Source: Bacteroidota bacterium (lineage in GTDB: Bacteria; Bacteroidota; Bacteroidia; Chitinophagales; BACL12). From it: 64,000 nt of DNA. The translations under genes and the position numbers were made by a program. The stretch covers positions 62,001-126,000 of the forward strand of contig JADJIS010000001.1 in the NCBI GenBank assembly GCA_016706865.1, given 5' to 3'. Each line of letters starts with the position of its first letter. Position 1 is the first letter of the stretch. Below are positions 50,887 through 60,972 of the stretch, in pieces. The notes beneath the pieces were generated by a model. The model saw nothing but the letters and a program-made list of their open reading frames with translations, ran no database searches and had not been told where the DNA came from.

Positions 50887-52913
50887 TCAAACTCAGTGTA
50901 ATAATTGTTAATTACAATGTTAAGTATTTTCTTGAACAGGCCATTCAATCTGTAATAAAGGCCTGTGAAAATATAGAAACAGAAATTATTGTGGTTGATA
51001 ATAATTCCGTTGATGGCAGTGTGGAATTTATTGAATCCAAATTTATCGGTGCAAGAAAAGATCTGAAACCCGAAATTAAAATAATAGCAAACAAACAAAA
51101 TACGGGATTCGCCAAAGCAAATAATCAGGGATTACAGATCGCAAAAGGGAAATATATTTTATTATTAAATCCGGATACCGTAGTGGAAGAAGACACTTTT
51201 GAAAAATGTCTTTCTTTTATGGATGCACACGCTGATGCAGGGGCTTTAGGGGTGAAAATGATAGATGGCAAGGGGATATTTCTTCCCGAAAGCAAAAGGG
51301 CATTCCCGAGTCCTGAAGTTGCATTCTACAAGGCCTTTGGTTTAGCAGCATTGTTTCCGAGGTCCAAAGTCTTTGGCAAATATCATCTTGGTTATATTGG
51401 AGAAAATGAGACGTGTGAAGTGGATGTACTTGCAGGGGCATTTATGCTTTTGCGAAAAGATGTATTGGATAAAATAGGATTTTTGGATGAAGATTTTTTC
51501 ATGTATGGAGAAGATATTGATCTGAGTTACCGCATTGTAAAAGCCGGATATAAAAATTATTATTTTCCGGAAACCAGGATCATACATTACAAAGGCGAAA
51601 GCACCAAAAAAGCTAGTTTTAATTATGTGAAAATGTTTTATAATGCAATGAAAATATTTGCAAATAAACATTTTTCAGGTCGACGGGCAGGAATATTTGT
51701 AATGTTGTTAAATATTGCTATTTATTTCCGAGCATTAATTGCGGGCATAGTCCGTTTATTTAAAAAAATTGCCATTCCATTTCTCGATGCCATTATTATT
51801 TTCGGAGGATTGGTACTGATAAAAGAATATTGGGAATATTATGTTAAATATATAGAGGGAGGTGAATATCCGATACAGTATTTACTCGTAAATGCACCAT
51901 TATATTGTTTAATATGGATTTTATCTATTTATATAAGTGGCGGTTACGATCGGACCACTAATATTACAAAAATTGTGCGCGGTATATTTTGGGGTACACT
52001 TGTGATTGCAGCGGTGTATGGTTTCTTTCCCGAACAGTATCGTTTTTCCAGAGGTATGATCATTGCGGGTGCGGCCTACAGTGTTTTTGTTTTATTGTTA
52101 TACCGGTCGTTCATTCATTTTGTTAAATACCGCAATTTCAGATTTGGCGAAGAACCGGATAAAAAAATATTGATCATCGGAAATAGTGAAGAAACTAAAA
52201 GAGCGCATCAATTGCTCAACCAATTGCAATTGGGAAATCAGATAGTTGGATATGTAACAATGGAAAAAAATTCCAAAAATGAAGACCTTGTTTTGGGATC
52301 TGTGGAATCGTTAAAAGAACTTACTTCTGTTTATAAAGCCAACGAATTGATATTTTGTGCTAAAGATATCAGCAGTCAGGAGATCATAAACTGGATGGTG
52401 GCACTCGGGCAAAATATCGACTACAAAATAATTCCGGATCAAAGTTTAAGTATTATCGGAAGCAATTCCAAAAATACTGCAGGAGATATTTATACGGTTG
52501 ACATTAAACTAAAAATAAGTTTGCCGGAACAACGGAGGGCAAAAAGATTTACCGATATATTTTTGTCATTTGTATTTTTAATCGCATCACCCATTTTAGT
52601 ATTTTTCGTGAAAAACAAAGTTGGATTTTTCAGAAATATATTTTTAGTGATAAAAGGTAAAAATTCATGGGTAGGTTATTACCGAAAAAGTGGTGCCGCT
52701 GATTCTTCCGAAGTAAACGCAAATACTTCTGCTTTGCCAGCAATTAAACCCGGTGTTTTACACCCACTTCCGAACTTTGATACCGATCGCGAAAATGAGC
52801 TTATGATAGCGAGGATCAATTTTATTTATGCTAAAGATTATCGCGTATCCGATGATCTGGAAATAATTATTTCTGCTCTCCCAAAACTGGGTGATAAGGC
52901 ACCTTTATTTTAA
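50883..52913 (+). CDS. GT2 glycosyltransferase fused to a sugar-transferase-like module
   Basis: 676 residues. Residues 1-270 are a GT2 domain of the rhamnosyltransferase type: IIVNYNVKYFLEQAIQSV, VVDNNSVDGS, NPDTVVEEDTF and GEDIDLSYRIVKAGYKNYYF. A multi-helix membrane region follows (270-410). Residues 430-560 look like the CoA_binding_3 Rossmann domain of polyprenyl-phosphate sugar transferases (KKILIIGNSEETKRAHQLL). The end (RRAKRFTDIFLSFVFLIASP...LPAIKPGVLHPL) resembles a degenerate bacterial sugar-transferase domain. A role in surface polysaccharide assembly is likely; the second catalytic site looks degraded. Confidence 0.8.
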   Translation: MIKLSVIIVNYNVKYFLEQAIQSVIKACENIETEIIVVDNNSVDGSVEFIESKFIGARKDLKPEIKIIANKQNTGFAKANNQGLQIAKGKYILLLNPDTVVEEDTFEKCLSFMDAHADAGALGVKMIDGKGIFLPESKRAFPSPEVAFYKAFGLAALFPRSKVFGKYHLGYIGENETCEVDVLAGAFMLLRKDVLDKIGFLDEDFFMYGEDIDLSYRIVKAGYKNYYFPETRIIHYKGESTKKASFNYVKMFYNAMKIFANKHFSGRRAGIFVMLLNIAIYFRALIAGIVRLFKKIAIPFLDAIIIFGGLVLIKEYWEYYVKYIEGGEYPIQYLLVNAPLYCLIWILSIYISGGYDRTTNITKIVRGIFWGTLVIAAVYGFFPEQYRFSRGMIIAGAAYSVFVLLLYRSFIHFVKYRNFRFGEEPDKKILIIGNSEETKRAHQLLNQLQLGNQIVGYVTMEKNSKNEDLVLGSVESLKELTSVYKANELIFCAKDISSQEIINWMVALGQNIDYKIIPDQSLSIIGSNSKNTAGDIYTVDIKLKISLPEQRRAKRFTDIFLSFVFLIASPILVFFVKNKVGFFRNIFLVIKGKNSWVGYYRKSGAADSSEVNANTSALPAIKPGVLHPLPNFDTDRENELMIARINFIYAKDYRVSDDLEIIISALPKLGDKAPLF

Positions 52914-54329
52914 CAGTTTTTCCTCTACTTTTTGTTGCAACCAACCAAGATCTGCTACCTGTTTTGTTTCCTCGATCTTTTCTTTCAATTCGTTTAATTT
53001 TGATTTATCGCGTTTAGTAAGCCGCGATAATTTATCAATATATTTTAAAAAGTTTGTATACAACACTTTCACATTTTCACTTAAGGTTTTATTTCTTCTT
53101 AAATACACTTTGAAAGCCTCAATGGCACTTTGCATCGGATCCCACTCATCCATTTGATAATATATTTTGATCAGCATTGTGCGGCTATCCAGCGCATAAA
53201 ATATATCCGTGAACTCTACCTGATTTATCAACTTTAAGGCCTCCCCATATTGTCCTTTAAAAAATAATAAATACCCCATATTATAGTTGAAGGCATTTAT
53301 CCTGAATTTTTCATTCAATTTATTTTTATAACTTTTAATAAATTGTTCTGTCCATTCAAACTCACCGGCCCGGAGAGCTGCTATTACAATATTTTTATAG
53401 GTCCATGGAGATAAGTATCCATCTACCATTAATAGGTTTTTTTCCAGTGCTTGTTTGGAAAGATTAAAATACTCGCGCAGATAGGCCTTATTTCCTGCAT
53501 TTATTTTGCGTATGGTATAGTTTTGTGCGTAGGCATAAATATCCTTTGCTTCATCCAATGGAAATTTATCGGTATGTTCTTCGAGTAGTTTTTTTAATTT
53601 ACCAAAATGTTCGTCATTGTCATTTTCCACAAAGGTCATTAATATCTGATAGTAGATAGTAATGGATGGATAATCATCATAACTGTGTTCTCTTAAATGA
53701 TCAGAAATTTCCTTTAATAAACGCACCTCATAATCCGTGGCCACCAATTTCTGCCGGTTGATCAATTCGCAGGAATATTTTAATTTGGTAGCAATATAAA
53801 ATAAGTCGAGAAAATCTGTAGCCTTTTGTAAACTCGCATCATAAGCCCTCTTTTTTTGGCGATCGAAAAAAAGATTTAATTCACTCTGCAATAAATATTC
53901 CTTATAAAAATATGGAGCATTTCGATACGGATCCTTTTCTAAAAAATCTTTTGCTGTTCGCAAGGTCTGATCAAAAAGTTTGTCGTTCTCCCATTTATTG
54001 TATACCCTTAAAATATTACAATATCCCTCCAACTCATTCGCGAAATAGGAATTGTATTTTATAAAACCCTCAACGTGATCCACAATATCACTCATCAGAT
54101 AACCGAGTTTCTTTTCTGTGATCTGCAATCCCGGAATTCCCTTTTTTATCAGCTTCTCCTTATCAACCTTTTTAACTTCAAATTCAGGGGCGTATTTTTT
54201 GATATGGTTGTAAAAAAGGAGCAGGTCATTATCCTTGTTAAAAAAGGGAGAAGCTAGGTAATCAGAAAATTTATTCAATTCCTTGGTACTGAAATTCCGC
54301 AACATGTCTATCATCTTACTCTTATACAT
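52905..54329 (-). CDS. Helical hypothetical protein, 474 aa
   Basis: No signal peptide. Entirely helical, with repeated A-B helix pairs reminiscent of tetratricopeptide-like repeats (NAPYFYKEYLLQSELNLFF, YNMGYLLFFKGQYGEALKLI, AFKVYLRRNKTLSENVKVLY). Starts MYKSKMIDMLRNFSTKELNK. Similar cytoplasmic helical proteins are common in Bacteroidota but have no assigned role. It is convergent with the glycosyltransferase gene and their last nine bases overlap, so no terminator separates them. Confidence 0.65.
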   Translation of the reverse strand: MYKSKMIDMLRNFSTKELNKFSDYLASPFFNKDNDLLLFYNHIKKYAPEFEVKKVDKEKLIKKGIPGLQITEKKLGYLMSDIVDHVEGFIKYNSYFANELEGYCNILRVYNKWENDKLFDQTLRTAKDFLEKDPYRNAPYFYKEYLLQSELNLFFDRQKKRAYDASLQKATDFLDLFYIATKLKYSCELINRQKLVATDYEVRLLKEISDHLREHSYDDYPSITIYYQILMTFVENDNDEHFGKLKKLLEEHTDKFPLDEAKDIYAYAQNYTIRKINAGNKAYLREYFNLSKQALEKNLLMVDGYLSPWTYKNIVIAALRAGEFEWTEQFIKSYKNKLNEKFRINAFNYNMGYLLFFKGQYGEALKLINQVEFTDIFYALDSRTMLIKIYYQMDEWDPMQSAIEAFKVYLRRNKTLSENVKVLYTNFLKYIDKLSRLTKRDKSKLNELKEKIEETKQVADLGWLQQKVEEKLLK

Positions 54330-54584
54330 AACTTATTTTTATATATCACGGGTGAAAATACCACCTTTTTATCGGAAAATCGTTAAAATGTGAACAAATT
54401 GCAATTGCATTGAAATGCATTAACTAATTGAAAATCAATTAATTAATATAAATATGATGAGTAGAATCATGTTTTTTTTGTTAAAAACAGTTCGGAAAAG
54501 CATGGAAACCATAAGATATTGTATTTTTAGATTGGTCATATCCGCCTTTACTTTACATTGACAAAATACTCAAACTCAATATAT
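54330..54584. other. Divergent intergenic region with an AT-rich hairpin
   Basis: Holds promoters for the divergent 474-aa and T9SS genes. TAATTGA-AAA-TCAATTA (54425-54441) is a perfect 7-bp hairpin within an AT-rich stretch that continues TTAATTAATATAAAT. No coding frame. Confidence 0.45.
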
Positions 54585-55997
54585 ATGCAGTTTATTTCGG
54601 AACTCTTTAATAGATTAAAGCCACTTTATGCTGCTGTAATAGTGTTGTTCGCCAATTCAATGCTTACAGCCCAAACTATACCGATCACAGTTGATGATAC
54701 TATCAGACTGTGTGAAGGCACAGCTTTTACCATCGACGTATTACTAAACGATACAAATGATGCAGGGGAAGTTCTTGAGGTTGATATCCTGGCTGGCCCA
54801 TCCAGTCCACTTATCGACTATGATGATGAATTATTACCGGAAGGCACTTACGACATTTTTGTAGATGCCGGCTTTATTGGTGAGGATGTTATGGTTTATG
54901 AGGTTTGTGGCGAGGATGATGAACTTTGTGCCATTGGTTTGATCGTAATTATTGTAGCCGGAGCTGATAATTGTGTTTGGCCTGGTGATGCCAACGTGGA
55001 CAGTATCTGTAATTACCTCGATCTGTTGCCAATTGGTGTGTATTTCGGTAATAATGGCCCAACCCGTTACGATATCGATGGTACCTGGGAAGAATCTTAT
55101 TGTGATGAATGGGAAGATCTTGTAGAATATTATATAGCTCCCAATGCAAAATTTGCCGATTGTAATGGCGATGGCTATATAGATGCATCAGATACCCTTG
55201 TTATCGTTAGTAATTATGGTCAAACGCACGGCGATTATATTCCGGAAGCTTTTATCGGAGGACCGGATGATCCAATTCTTGGTGTAGATTTCTTTTCTGA
55301 TACCATTGAAGCGGGAAGTGAAATAATTATACCTCTTCTATTAGGAACAGATGATACACCTGCTTCCAATATTTATGGTTTGGCATTCGAATTTGATTAT
55401 GATGAAACATTAATAGATGCTTCCAGTGTAAAAGTAACTTTTAATTCAGGCTGGCTCGGAACTCCCGGTACTGATCTGATTTCCATTCAAAGTAACGACA
55501 CTATAAATGGAATTATAAGTGTTTCCGTAACCAGAATTAATCAGATATCAAGATCAGGCAGCGGCCATGTTGGTGAAGTGAGTTTTGTAATGGAAGATAA
55601 TATTGCAGGTAAACTTACCAATCAAATTTCTTCTCCTGTAAATTTCTGTATCAGTTTTCCTCAAACAATAAATAATTTCGGAGTACCAGTTAATATTAAT
55701 CCTATTTGCGATTCTATTATTGTATTCCAGATAACTGATGGAATTGAAAATTATTTGCAGAATAATTCTTATGTATATCCTAATCCTGCTGATGAAATGG
55801 TAAATGTTTTATTGGGGGAAAAAATTACAGGAACTTGTATTGTGCAAAATATGTTCGGACAAACCGTTGAAATGGAACAGATAAATAATTCAGAAAAAGT
55901 TACATTTTCTACTAAAGATTTCGCAGCCGGAACTTATACAATAACCATTCAAACAGAAAAAACTGTATTTACTAAAAAAATAATCTTACAACATTAA
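54585..55997 (+). CDS. T9SS-secreted protein with dockerin-like and cohesin-like modules
   Basis: The ATG at 54585 (MQFISELFNRLKPLYAAVIV) fits a signal peptide better than the TTG at 54558. Order: an Ig-like region (ITVDDTIRLCEGTAFTIDV), a split dockerin-like pair (GDANVDSICNYLDLLPIGVY and DCNGDGYIDASDTLVIVSNY), a cohesin-like beta domain (YGLAFEFDYDETLIDASSVK) and a T9SS sorting domain (YVYPNPADEMVNVLLGEK...TVFTKKIILQ). Dockerin-cohesin pairs join secreted enzymes to scaffolds; both inside one chain suggests self-association. Followed 47 bases later by a PKD protein. Confidence 0.75.
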   Translation: MQFISELFNRLKPLYAAVIVLFANSMLTAQTIPITVDDTIRLCEGTAFTIDVLLNDTNDAGEVLEVDILAGPSSPLIDYDDELLPEGTYDIFVDAGFIGEDVMVYEVCGEDDELCAIGLIVIIVAGADNCVWPGDANVDSICNYLDLLPIGVYFGNNGPTRYDIDGTWEESYCDEWEDLVEYYIAPNAKFADCNGDGYIDASDTLVIVSNYGQTHGDYIPEAFIGGPDDPILGVDFFSDTIEAGSEIIIPLLLGTDDTPASNIYGLAFEFDYDETLIDASSVKVTFNSGWLGTPGTDLISIQSNDTINGIISVSVTRINQISRSGSGHVGEVSFVMEDNIAGKLTNQISSPVNFCISFPQTINNFGVPVNINPICDSIIVFQITDGIENYLQNNSYVYPNPADEMVNVLLGEKITGTCIVQNMFGQTVEMEQINNSEKVTFSTKDFAAGTYTITIQTEKTVFTKKIILQH

Positions 55998-56044
55998 TTA
56001 ATAATAAAACACCACAAAACTTTCCTCAACATTAATAAAGAAAT

Positions 56045-59000
56045 ATGAAAAAAATTTTAACTCCAATTTTTATTCTGCTCCTCAGCAGCACAAGTTTAAT
56101 GGCATCACTTCCTGATTGCCATGCCGATTTTGACTTCACCGTTGTTGGTGCAACAGTAGATTTCGCAGATGACAGCGAGTCGGAAACCGGTGATATAAGT
56201 TATGCATGGACCTTTGGTGATGGCAGTACTTCCACCGAAGCAAATCCAACCCATATTTATGCAGAACCCGGTACTTATACAGTTTGTCTGGTAATAGAAA
56301 CCACAGGCGGATGTAGCGACGATAAATGTGAAATTATTGTAATTGGCGGAGGTGTATTTTGTGCTGCAGGATTTGAATATGTGGTAACAGGTTTAACAAC
56401 TACTTTTGAAGACGGATCTGAATCCGCTCCGGGAGATATTGTCAGTTATTCCTGGAGTTTTGGTGATGGAGGTACTTCTACTTTTATTAATCCTACACAT
56501 ACTTATGCTTCTGAAGGAACATATAATGTTTGTTTAAGTATTGTTACATCCGATGGTTGTGAAGATGTTACTTGTTTTCCTGTTACCATTGGTGGTGGCG
56601 GAGCAGAGTGTGAAGCGAATTTTGAATTTAATACAGATGGATTAACTGCAACATTTGATGATATTACTGTTGGTGATGTTACAAGTTGGTTATGGACATT
56701 TGGTGATGGTACGGAATCAACAGAAGAAAATCCAACGCATACATATGCAACTATCGGAACATATAATGTTTGTTTAATTGTTACAACTGCCGATGGCTGT
56801 ATTGCAGATATTTGTATGACAGTTGTTGTAGAAGATGGAGGAGGAATTGAATGTGATGTTAATTTTGATTATGAAGCAGATGGACTTACCATTTATTTTA
56901 ATAGTAATACCGACCCTGGTCCGGGAGATGTTGATGCCTATGTTTGGAATTTTGGAGATGGAACATTTGGTGATGGAGAAAATCCAATTCATACTTATTC
57001 CGAACCCGGAATTTATACGGTATGTGTTACCGTTTACTTTTTCGGTGGATGTGTTTCAGAATTTTGTTATGAAGTGTATGTTGGTGAAATATTAGAATGC
57101 ACTGCCATGTATGAAGTAACTTCCATGGATAGTGGCAATGTACATTTTTACGGTTGGGTTGAACCCACTGCAGACCTTGTAACATATGTTTGGGATTTTG
57201 GTGATGGAACTACATTTACAGAAACCACTGCAGGAACTCCTTCTGATCCATGGCATACTTATACTGAACCTGGAGTTTATCTTGTTTGTGTTACGATAGA
57301 AACCGGAGCTGGTTGTGTGGATGAATATTGCAGTGAAATAGTAATAGAAGATGGCGCCGATTGTTTATCTCATTTTGAATTCAACACAGATGGATTGGAT
57401 GCCAATTTTTATGAAACTGCAACCGGTGATGTAGTAGAATATTTCTGGGACTTTGGTGATGGAGAAACATCAGATGAAGCAAACCCTGATCATAATTATG
57501 ACGACCCCGGTATATATAATGTTTGTTTAACAATTAATACAATTACAGGTTGCACAGATATGTATTGCCATATTGTTGAAGTGTCGGAAGGTGGAGGAGA
57601 TTGTGAATCTGATTATGAATTTACTGATATCGGATTAATGGTTAGTTTTTTTGAAACTGCCGATGGTGGTGGTGAAGACATCACATCTTATTTTTGGAGT
57701 TTTGGTGATGGAACATTTTCTGATGATGCAAATCCTACACATACTTATACAGAAGAAGGTGGATATTTAGTTTGTTTAACAATAACCACAGCTGATGGGT
57801 GTACTTCAACATTCTGTGATGAAATAAATGTAGAAGAAGGTGGTGCGGGAGATTGTGAGGCATCATTTGTTATTACATCTTTAGAATTAACTCCGGATGG
57901 TTGGCTTGCAACATTTGATAATACTTCCGTTGCAGGTGCCGATATCGTTTCTGTGATATGGTATTTTGGTGATGGCACCACTGCAACTACTTATGATGCA
58001 GAACATCTTTATTTAGAACCCGGAGAAGACTATGTAATTTGTATCGTAATTACAACTGCCGATGGTTGTGTTTCCGAATTCTGCGATGAATTTCTTATTG
58101 GTGGAGATGGTGGCGAATGTGAGGCTGATTTTGATTGGGATGATGATGGTTTAACTGTTGATTTTACAGAAGATGCCGATGGTGCCGGAGCTGATATTAT
58201 TAGTTATATCTGGACATTTGATGATGGCACCGGCGACTATGGAGCTGAGGTTACGCATACTTATGATATTTCCGGTGAATACGAAGTTTGTCTCACCATT
58301 ATTACTTCCGATAGTTGTATTGATACACATTGCGAAGAGGTGGATGTGGAAGGAATTCCTGCACCTTGCACAGCAGGTTTCGAAATTGAAAGTTTTGAAG
58401 AAACTCCTGATGGATGGGTAATTGTTTTCACAAATACTTCTGAAGGTACCGGACCGGGATCAGAAAATTATCATTGGTATTTTGGAGATGGTGGTGTAAG
58501 TGAAGCAATTAATCCTGATCACTTATATGAAACTCCTGGTATTTATACAATTTGTGTAACAATTGGTGAAGATGGTGCAGATTGTTTTGATGAATATTGT
58601 GAAGAAATATTTATTGGTGGCGATGATGATTGTGCAAATCTGGATCTGATCGATTCCACTTACGAATGTATCGAAATTTACGAACCGGTTTGTGGTTGCG
58701 ATGGAGTTACTTATAGCAATTCTTGTTTTGCTGAATATTACGGAGGAGTTCTTTTCTGGTCGGAAGGTGCATGTGATGGAACTGCAATTGAAGAAGAAAA
58801 TATTTTCGGATTTGTTCAGCTATCGCCTAACCCTGCTCAAAATGAAGTGCAATTAAAATACACTTTACAATCAAATGCAGATGTTCGGATTTATGTTATG
58901 AATATGGTGGGGCAACAATTAAACGAATTAATAAATAAACCGATGGTTGCAGGAAGTTATAATTTACAATTTAATACAACCGATCTTGCCTCAGGAATTT

Positions 59001-59062
59001 ATTTAATAAATATTGTTGCAGGAAACGAACAATCGGTTCAGAAATTAGTGATATCCAAATAG
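56045..59062 (+). CDS. Giant PKD-repeat protein with Kazal-like domain and T9SS signal, 1,005 aa
   Basis: Signal peptide MKKILTPIFILLLSSTSLMA. Ten PKD domains of about 80 residues follow, each with a WxFGDG-type core (SYAWTFGDGSTSTEANPTH) and Cys residues in the pattern CxAxF...VCL...GC...C, suggesting a disulfide per domain. The ninth has the variant FDDGTG. After them comes a Kazal-type domain (CIEIYEPVCGCDGVTYSNSC) and a T9SS sorting domain (LSPNPAQNEVQLKYTLQ...SVQKLVISK). Likely a cell-surface adhesin or protease-resistant stalk. Low isoelectric point from many Asp/Glu. Confidence 0.85.
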   Translation: MKKILTPIFILLLSSTSLMASLPDCHADFDFTVVGATVDFADDSESETGDISYAWTFGDGSTSTEANPTHIYAEPGTYTVCLVIETTGGCSDDKCEIIVIGGGVFCAAGFEYVVTGLTTTFEDGSESAPGDIVSYSWSFGDGGTSTFINPTHTYASEGTYNVCLSIVTSDGCEDVTCFPVTIGGGGAECEANFEFNTDGLTATFDDITVGDVTSWLWTFGDGTESTEENPTHTYATIGTYNVCLIVTTADGCIADICMTVVVEDGGGIECDVNFDYEADGLTIYFNSNTDPGPGDVDAYVWNFGDGTFGDGENPIHTYSEPGIYTVCVTVYFFGGCVSEFCYEVYVGEILECTAMYEVTSMDSGNVHFYGWVEPTADLVTYVWDFGDGTTFTETTAGTPSDPWHTYTEPGVYLVCVTIETGAGCVDEYCSEIVIEDGADCLSHFEFNTDGLDANFYETATGDVVEYFWDFGDGETSDEANPDHNYDDPGIYNVCLTINTITGCTDMYCHIVEVSEGGGDCESDYEFTDIGLMVSFFETADGGGEDITSYFWSFGDGTFSDDANPTHTYTEEGGYLVCLTITTADGCTSTFCDEINVEEGGAGDCEASFVITSLELTPDGWLATFDNTSVAGADIVSVIWYFGDGTTATTYDAEHLYLEPGEDYVICIVITTADGCVSEFCDEFLIGGDGGECEADFDWDDDGLTVDFTEDADGAGADIISYIWTFDDGTGDYGAEVTHTYDISGEYEVCLTIITSDSCIDTHCEEVDVEGIPAPCTAGFEIESFEETPDGWVIVFTNTSEGTGPGSENYHWYFGDGGVSEAINPDHLYETPGIYTICVTIGEDGADCFDEYCEEIFIGGDDDCANLDLIDSTYECIEIYEPVCGCDGVTYSNSCFAEYYGGVLFWSEGACDGTAIEEENIFGFVQLSPNPAQNEVQLKYTLQSNADVRIYVMNMVGQQLNELINKPMVAGSYNLQFNTTDLASGIYLINIVAGNEQSVQKLVISK

Positions 59063-59073
59063 TAGTTTATATT

Positions 59074-59118
59074 TTAAAAAAAAGGTGATCTCGTTGTGAG
59101 GTCACCTTTTTTTTTAAA
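59074..59118 (+). terminator. Strong rho-independent terminator after the PKD gene
   Basis: A-run, then GGTGATCTC-GTTGT-GAGGTCACC with one mismatch in the 9-bp stem, then nine T residues. Starts 11 bases after the stop codon. Confidence 0.88.
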
Positions 59119-59532
59119 AGTTGAAGTTCTGAGTTCTGAGTTCTGGGTTCTGAGTTCTGGGTTCTGGGTTCTGGGTTCTGAGTTCTGGGTTCTGAGTTCT
59201 GGGTTCTGAGTTCTGGGTTCTGGGTTCTGAGTTTACTCACTTCTATTCACCACTCACTTCTAACCTATTGTCAATAGTCAATAGTGAGGAGTAAAATCTT
59301 TCGGCTATCGAGATCCTACTCATTACTCATAACTCATTACTCATTTTATGAATTGTAAGTAAAGTTCAATTCGCAGCAATATGCTCCAATGTTACAAACT
59401 GCCAACTGCCCACGGGCCCCCAACCCCATAGGGGAGCTTGCATTTTCGTTCTCATATAAATTTGATTTTCAATTCGAAGCATTAGGTACCAATGTTACAA
59501 ACTGCCAACTGCTACTGCGACTGCCCACTAGC
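59119..59532. repeat. Gap with a TTCTGGG/TTCTGAG 7-bp repeat and CTGCCA modules
   Basis: A 7-bp unit TTCTGGG (variants TTCTGAG) runs about 14 times from 59126 to 59233. After it come ACTCATTACTCATAACTCAT (59316-59342), CGGCTATCGAGATCC, and two copies of AATGTTACAAACTGCCAACTGC (59384 and 59492). The latter module recurs at 60867. No gene. Confidence 0.7.
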
Positions 59533-60516
59533 TCAATGATCATCATCCTTAAACGTCCCCTTATCCTCCCCTTTCTTAAATGCATTATCCAGCTCTTCCA
59601 TTTCTTTTAATTCTTCTGCTGTCCATGCGCGAACTTCAATTCCGGTGAGATTTGGTTTGCCGGCATTTATCCATGCTGTTAAATAAAAACTACCTAAGGT
59701 AATTATCGATTCACGCATTCTTCGCTCTACCATATTGTCGAGCATATCGTTATATTTTTCGGTGTACTCTTTTGAATAAACACGAACTGTGGATGCGCCG
59801 CGAGTTTCATAACTATATTTTTGGTCGGATGGAAATTCTGCATTTAATTGTTTTTCCATTCCTAAAACAGAATCTACCATGCTGTGACTTTTTAAAACAA
59901 TTTCCCAAACCTTAGCATTTATATCGGGAATAAATTCTGCTTTACCGGTTAAATAATCAAAATTCTCCCCCATCATTTCCGGAATTCTCGATTCCCAAAA
60001 TCCGTGAATTCCAACCTGATTTGTTTTTTGTCCGTTATAGTTTTCTGTGCAATGCAAAGGCACATGAACATCACCAACATAATGTCCGAGATCGGCAGAA
60101 GTTTTTAAAATATAATTTATGTCTTTATCCTGAAATGCTTTTGTTAAACGAAACATCATTCTTTCAATATGCCAGGGAACTATTCCATATGCATTTAAAC
60201 TATCCTCCGAAAATTTTACAACAGCATCATTCCATTTACGCGGAATTGCAGGAAAAGGAGATTCTCCGTAGTGATCAACATCTATATAATGTCGAGGTGC
60301 CTCTTCCTTGAATGCATATCTCCTTTTATCCGGATCCACAGCATGTTCAGTGATATATTCGATATACGGTTTATAAAATCCAAACAGGTCTTCCGGCAAT
60401 GTATACAATGCCATTTTATTAATGCGCTGATGCCCCCAAAATCCCCACGGCGTTGGAGCGGCGGCAAAGGTTACGATCACTGAAAGTAAAAGGGATAAAC
60501 AGAGTATTTTTTTCAT
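59533..60516 (-). CDS. Zinc-dependent phospholipase C / S1-P1-like secreted protein
   Basis: The ATG at 60516 (MKKILCLSLLLSVIVTFAAA) gives a signal peptide. Metal-binding segments follow: WGFWGHQRINKMA at the mature N-terminus, HYIDVDHYG, LGHYVGDVHVPLHCTENYNG and GIHGFWESRIPEM. This Trp/His/Asp pattern belongs to the S1/P1 nuclease-phospholipase C superfamily with a three-zinc site. Whether it cleaves nucleic acid or lipid cannot be told. Length 327, typical. Confidence 0.82.
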   Translation of the reverse strand: MKKILCLSLLLSVIVTFAAAPTPWGFWGHQRINKMALYTLPEDLFGFYKPYIEYITEHAVDPDKRRYAFKEEAPRHYIDVDHYGESPFPAIPRKWNDAVVKFSEDSLNAYGIVPWHIERMMFRLTKAFQDKDINYILKTSADLGHYVGDVHVPLHCTENYNGQKTNQVGIHGFWESRIPEMMGENFDYLTGKAEFIPDINAKVWEIVLKSHSMVDSVLGMEKQLNAEFPSDQKYSYETRGASTVRVYSKEYTEKYNDMLDNMVERRMRESIITLGSFYLTAWINAGKPNLTGIEVRAWTAEELKEMEELDNAFKKGEDKGTFKDDDH

Positions 60517-60972
60517 GATTGTTTTTTGACGTAACAAGGTTAATAATTTTTTTTCGAAGTTCGAAGTTCTGGGTTCTGAGTTCTGGGTTCTGGGTTCTGG
60601 GTTCTGGGTTCTGGGTTCTGGGTTCTGGGTTCTGGGTTCTGGGTTCTGGGTTCTGGGTTCTGGGTTCTGAGTTCTGGGTTCTGAGTTTACTGCGGAGGAT
60701 AATTTTTCTATGCATCAAACTGTGAATGCGAATGATGAAAGAGTTTAAATGGTTGAAATAGTTTACTTCGGAGAATGATTTATCAATGTTAAAAACTGTG
60801 ACTGAGACTGAGACTGCGACTTGTTAAAGGGGTTGAAATAATTTGGTTCGGAGGATAGTATATCAATGTTACAAACTGCCAACTGCCACTGCCAACTGCC
60901 ACTGCCAACTGCCACTGCCAACTGCCACTGCACACTGTCGACTATTACTACTGACATTCTACTGACATCAAC
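60517..60972. repeat. Gap with TTCTGGG 7-bp and CAACTGCCACTGC 13-bp repeats
   Basis: TTCTGGG/TTCTGAG units run about 17 times from 60567 to 60687, the same unit as at 59126. Next to the aminotransferase stop, CAACTGCCACTGC repeats four times (60888-60931), preceded by AATGTTACAAACTGCC. The adjacent run CTGAGACTGAGACTGCGACT (60798-60820) is another short repeat. Long plus- and minus-strand frames here are artefacts of the repeat. Confidence 0.75.

Noticed and set aside
60419..60725. Long frames of repeated TQNPEPR- or GFWVLGS-type residues
   Set aside because: Produced by translating the 7-bp TTCTGGG repeat; not genes.
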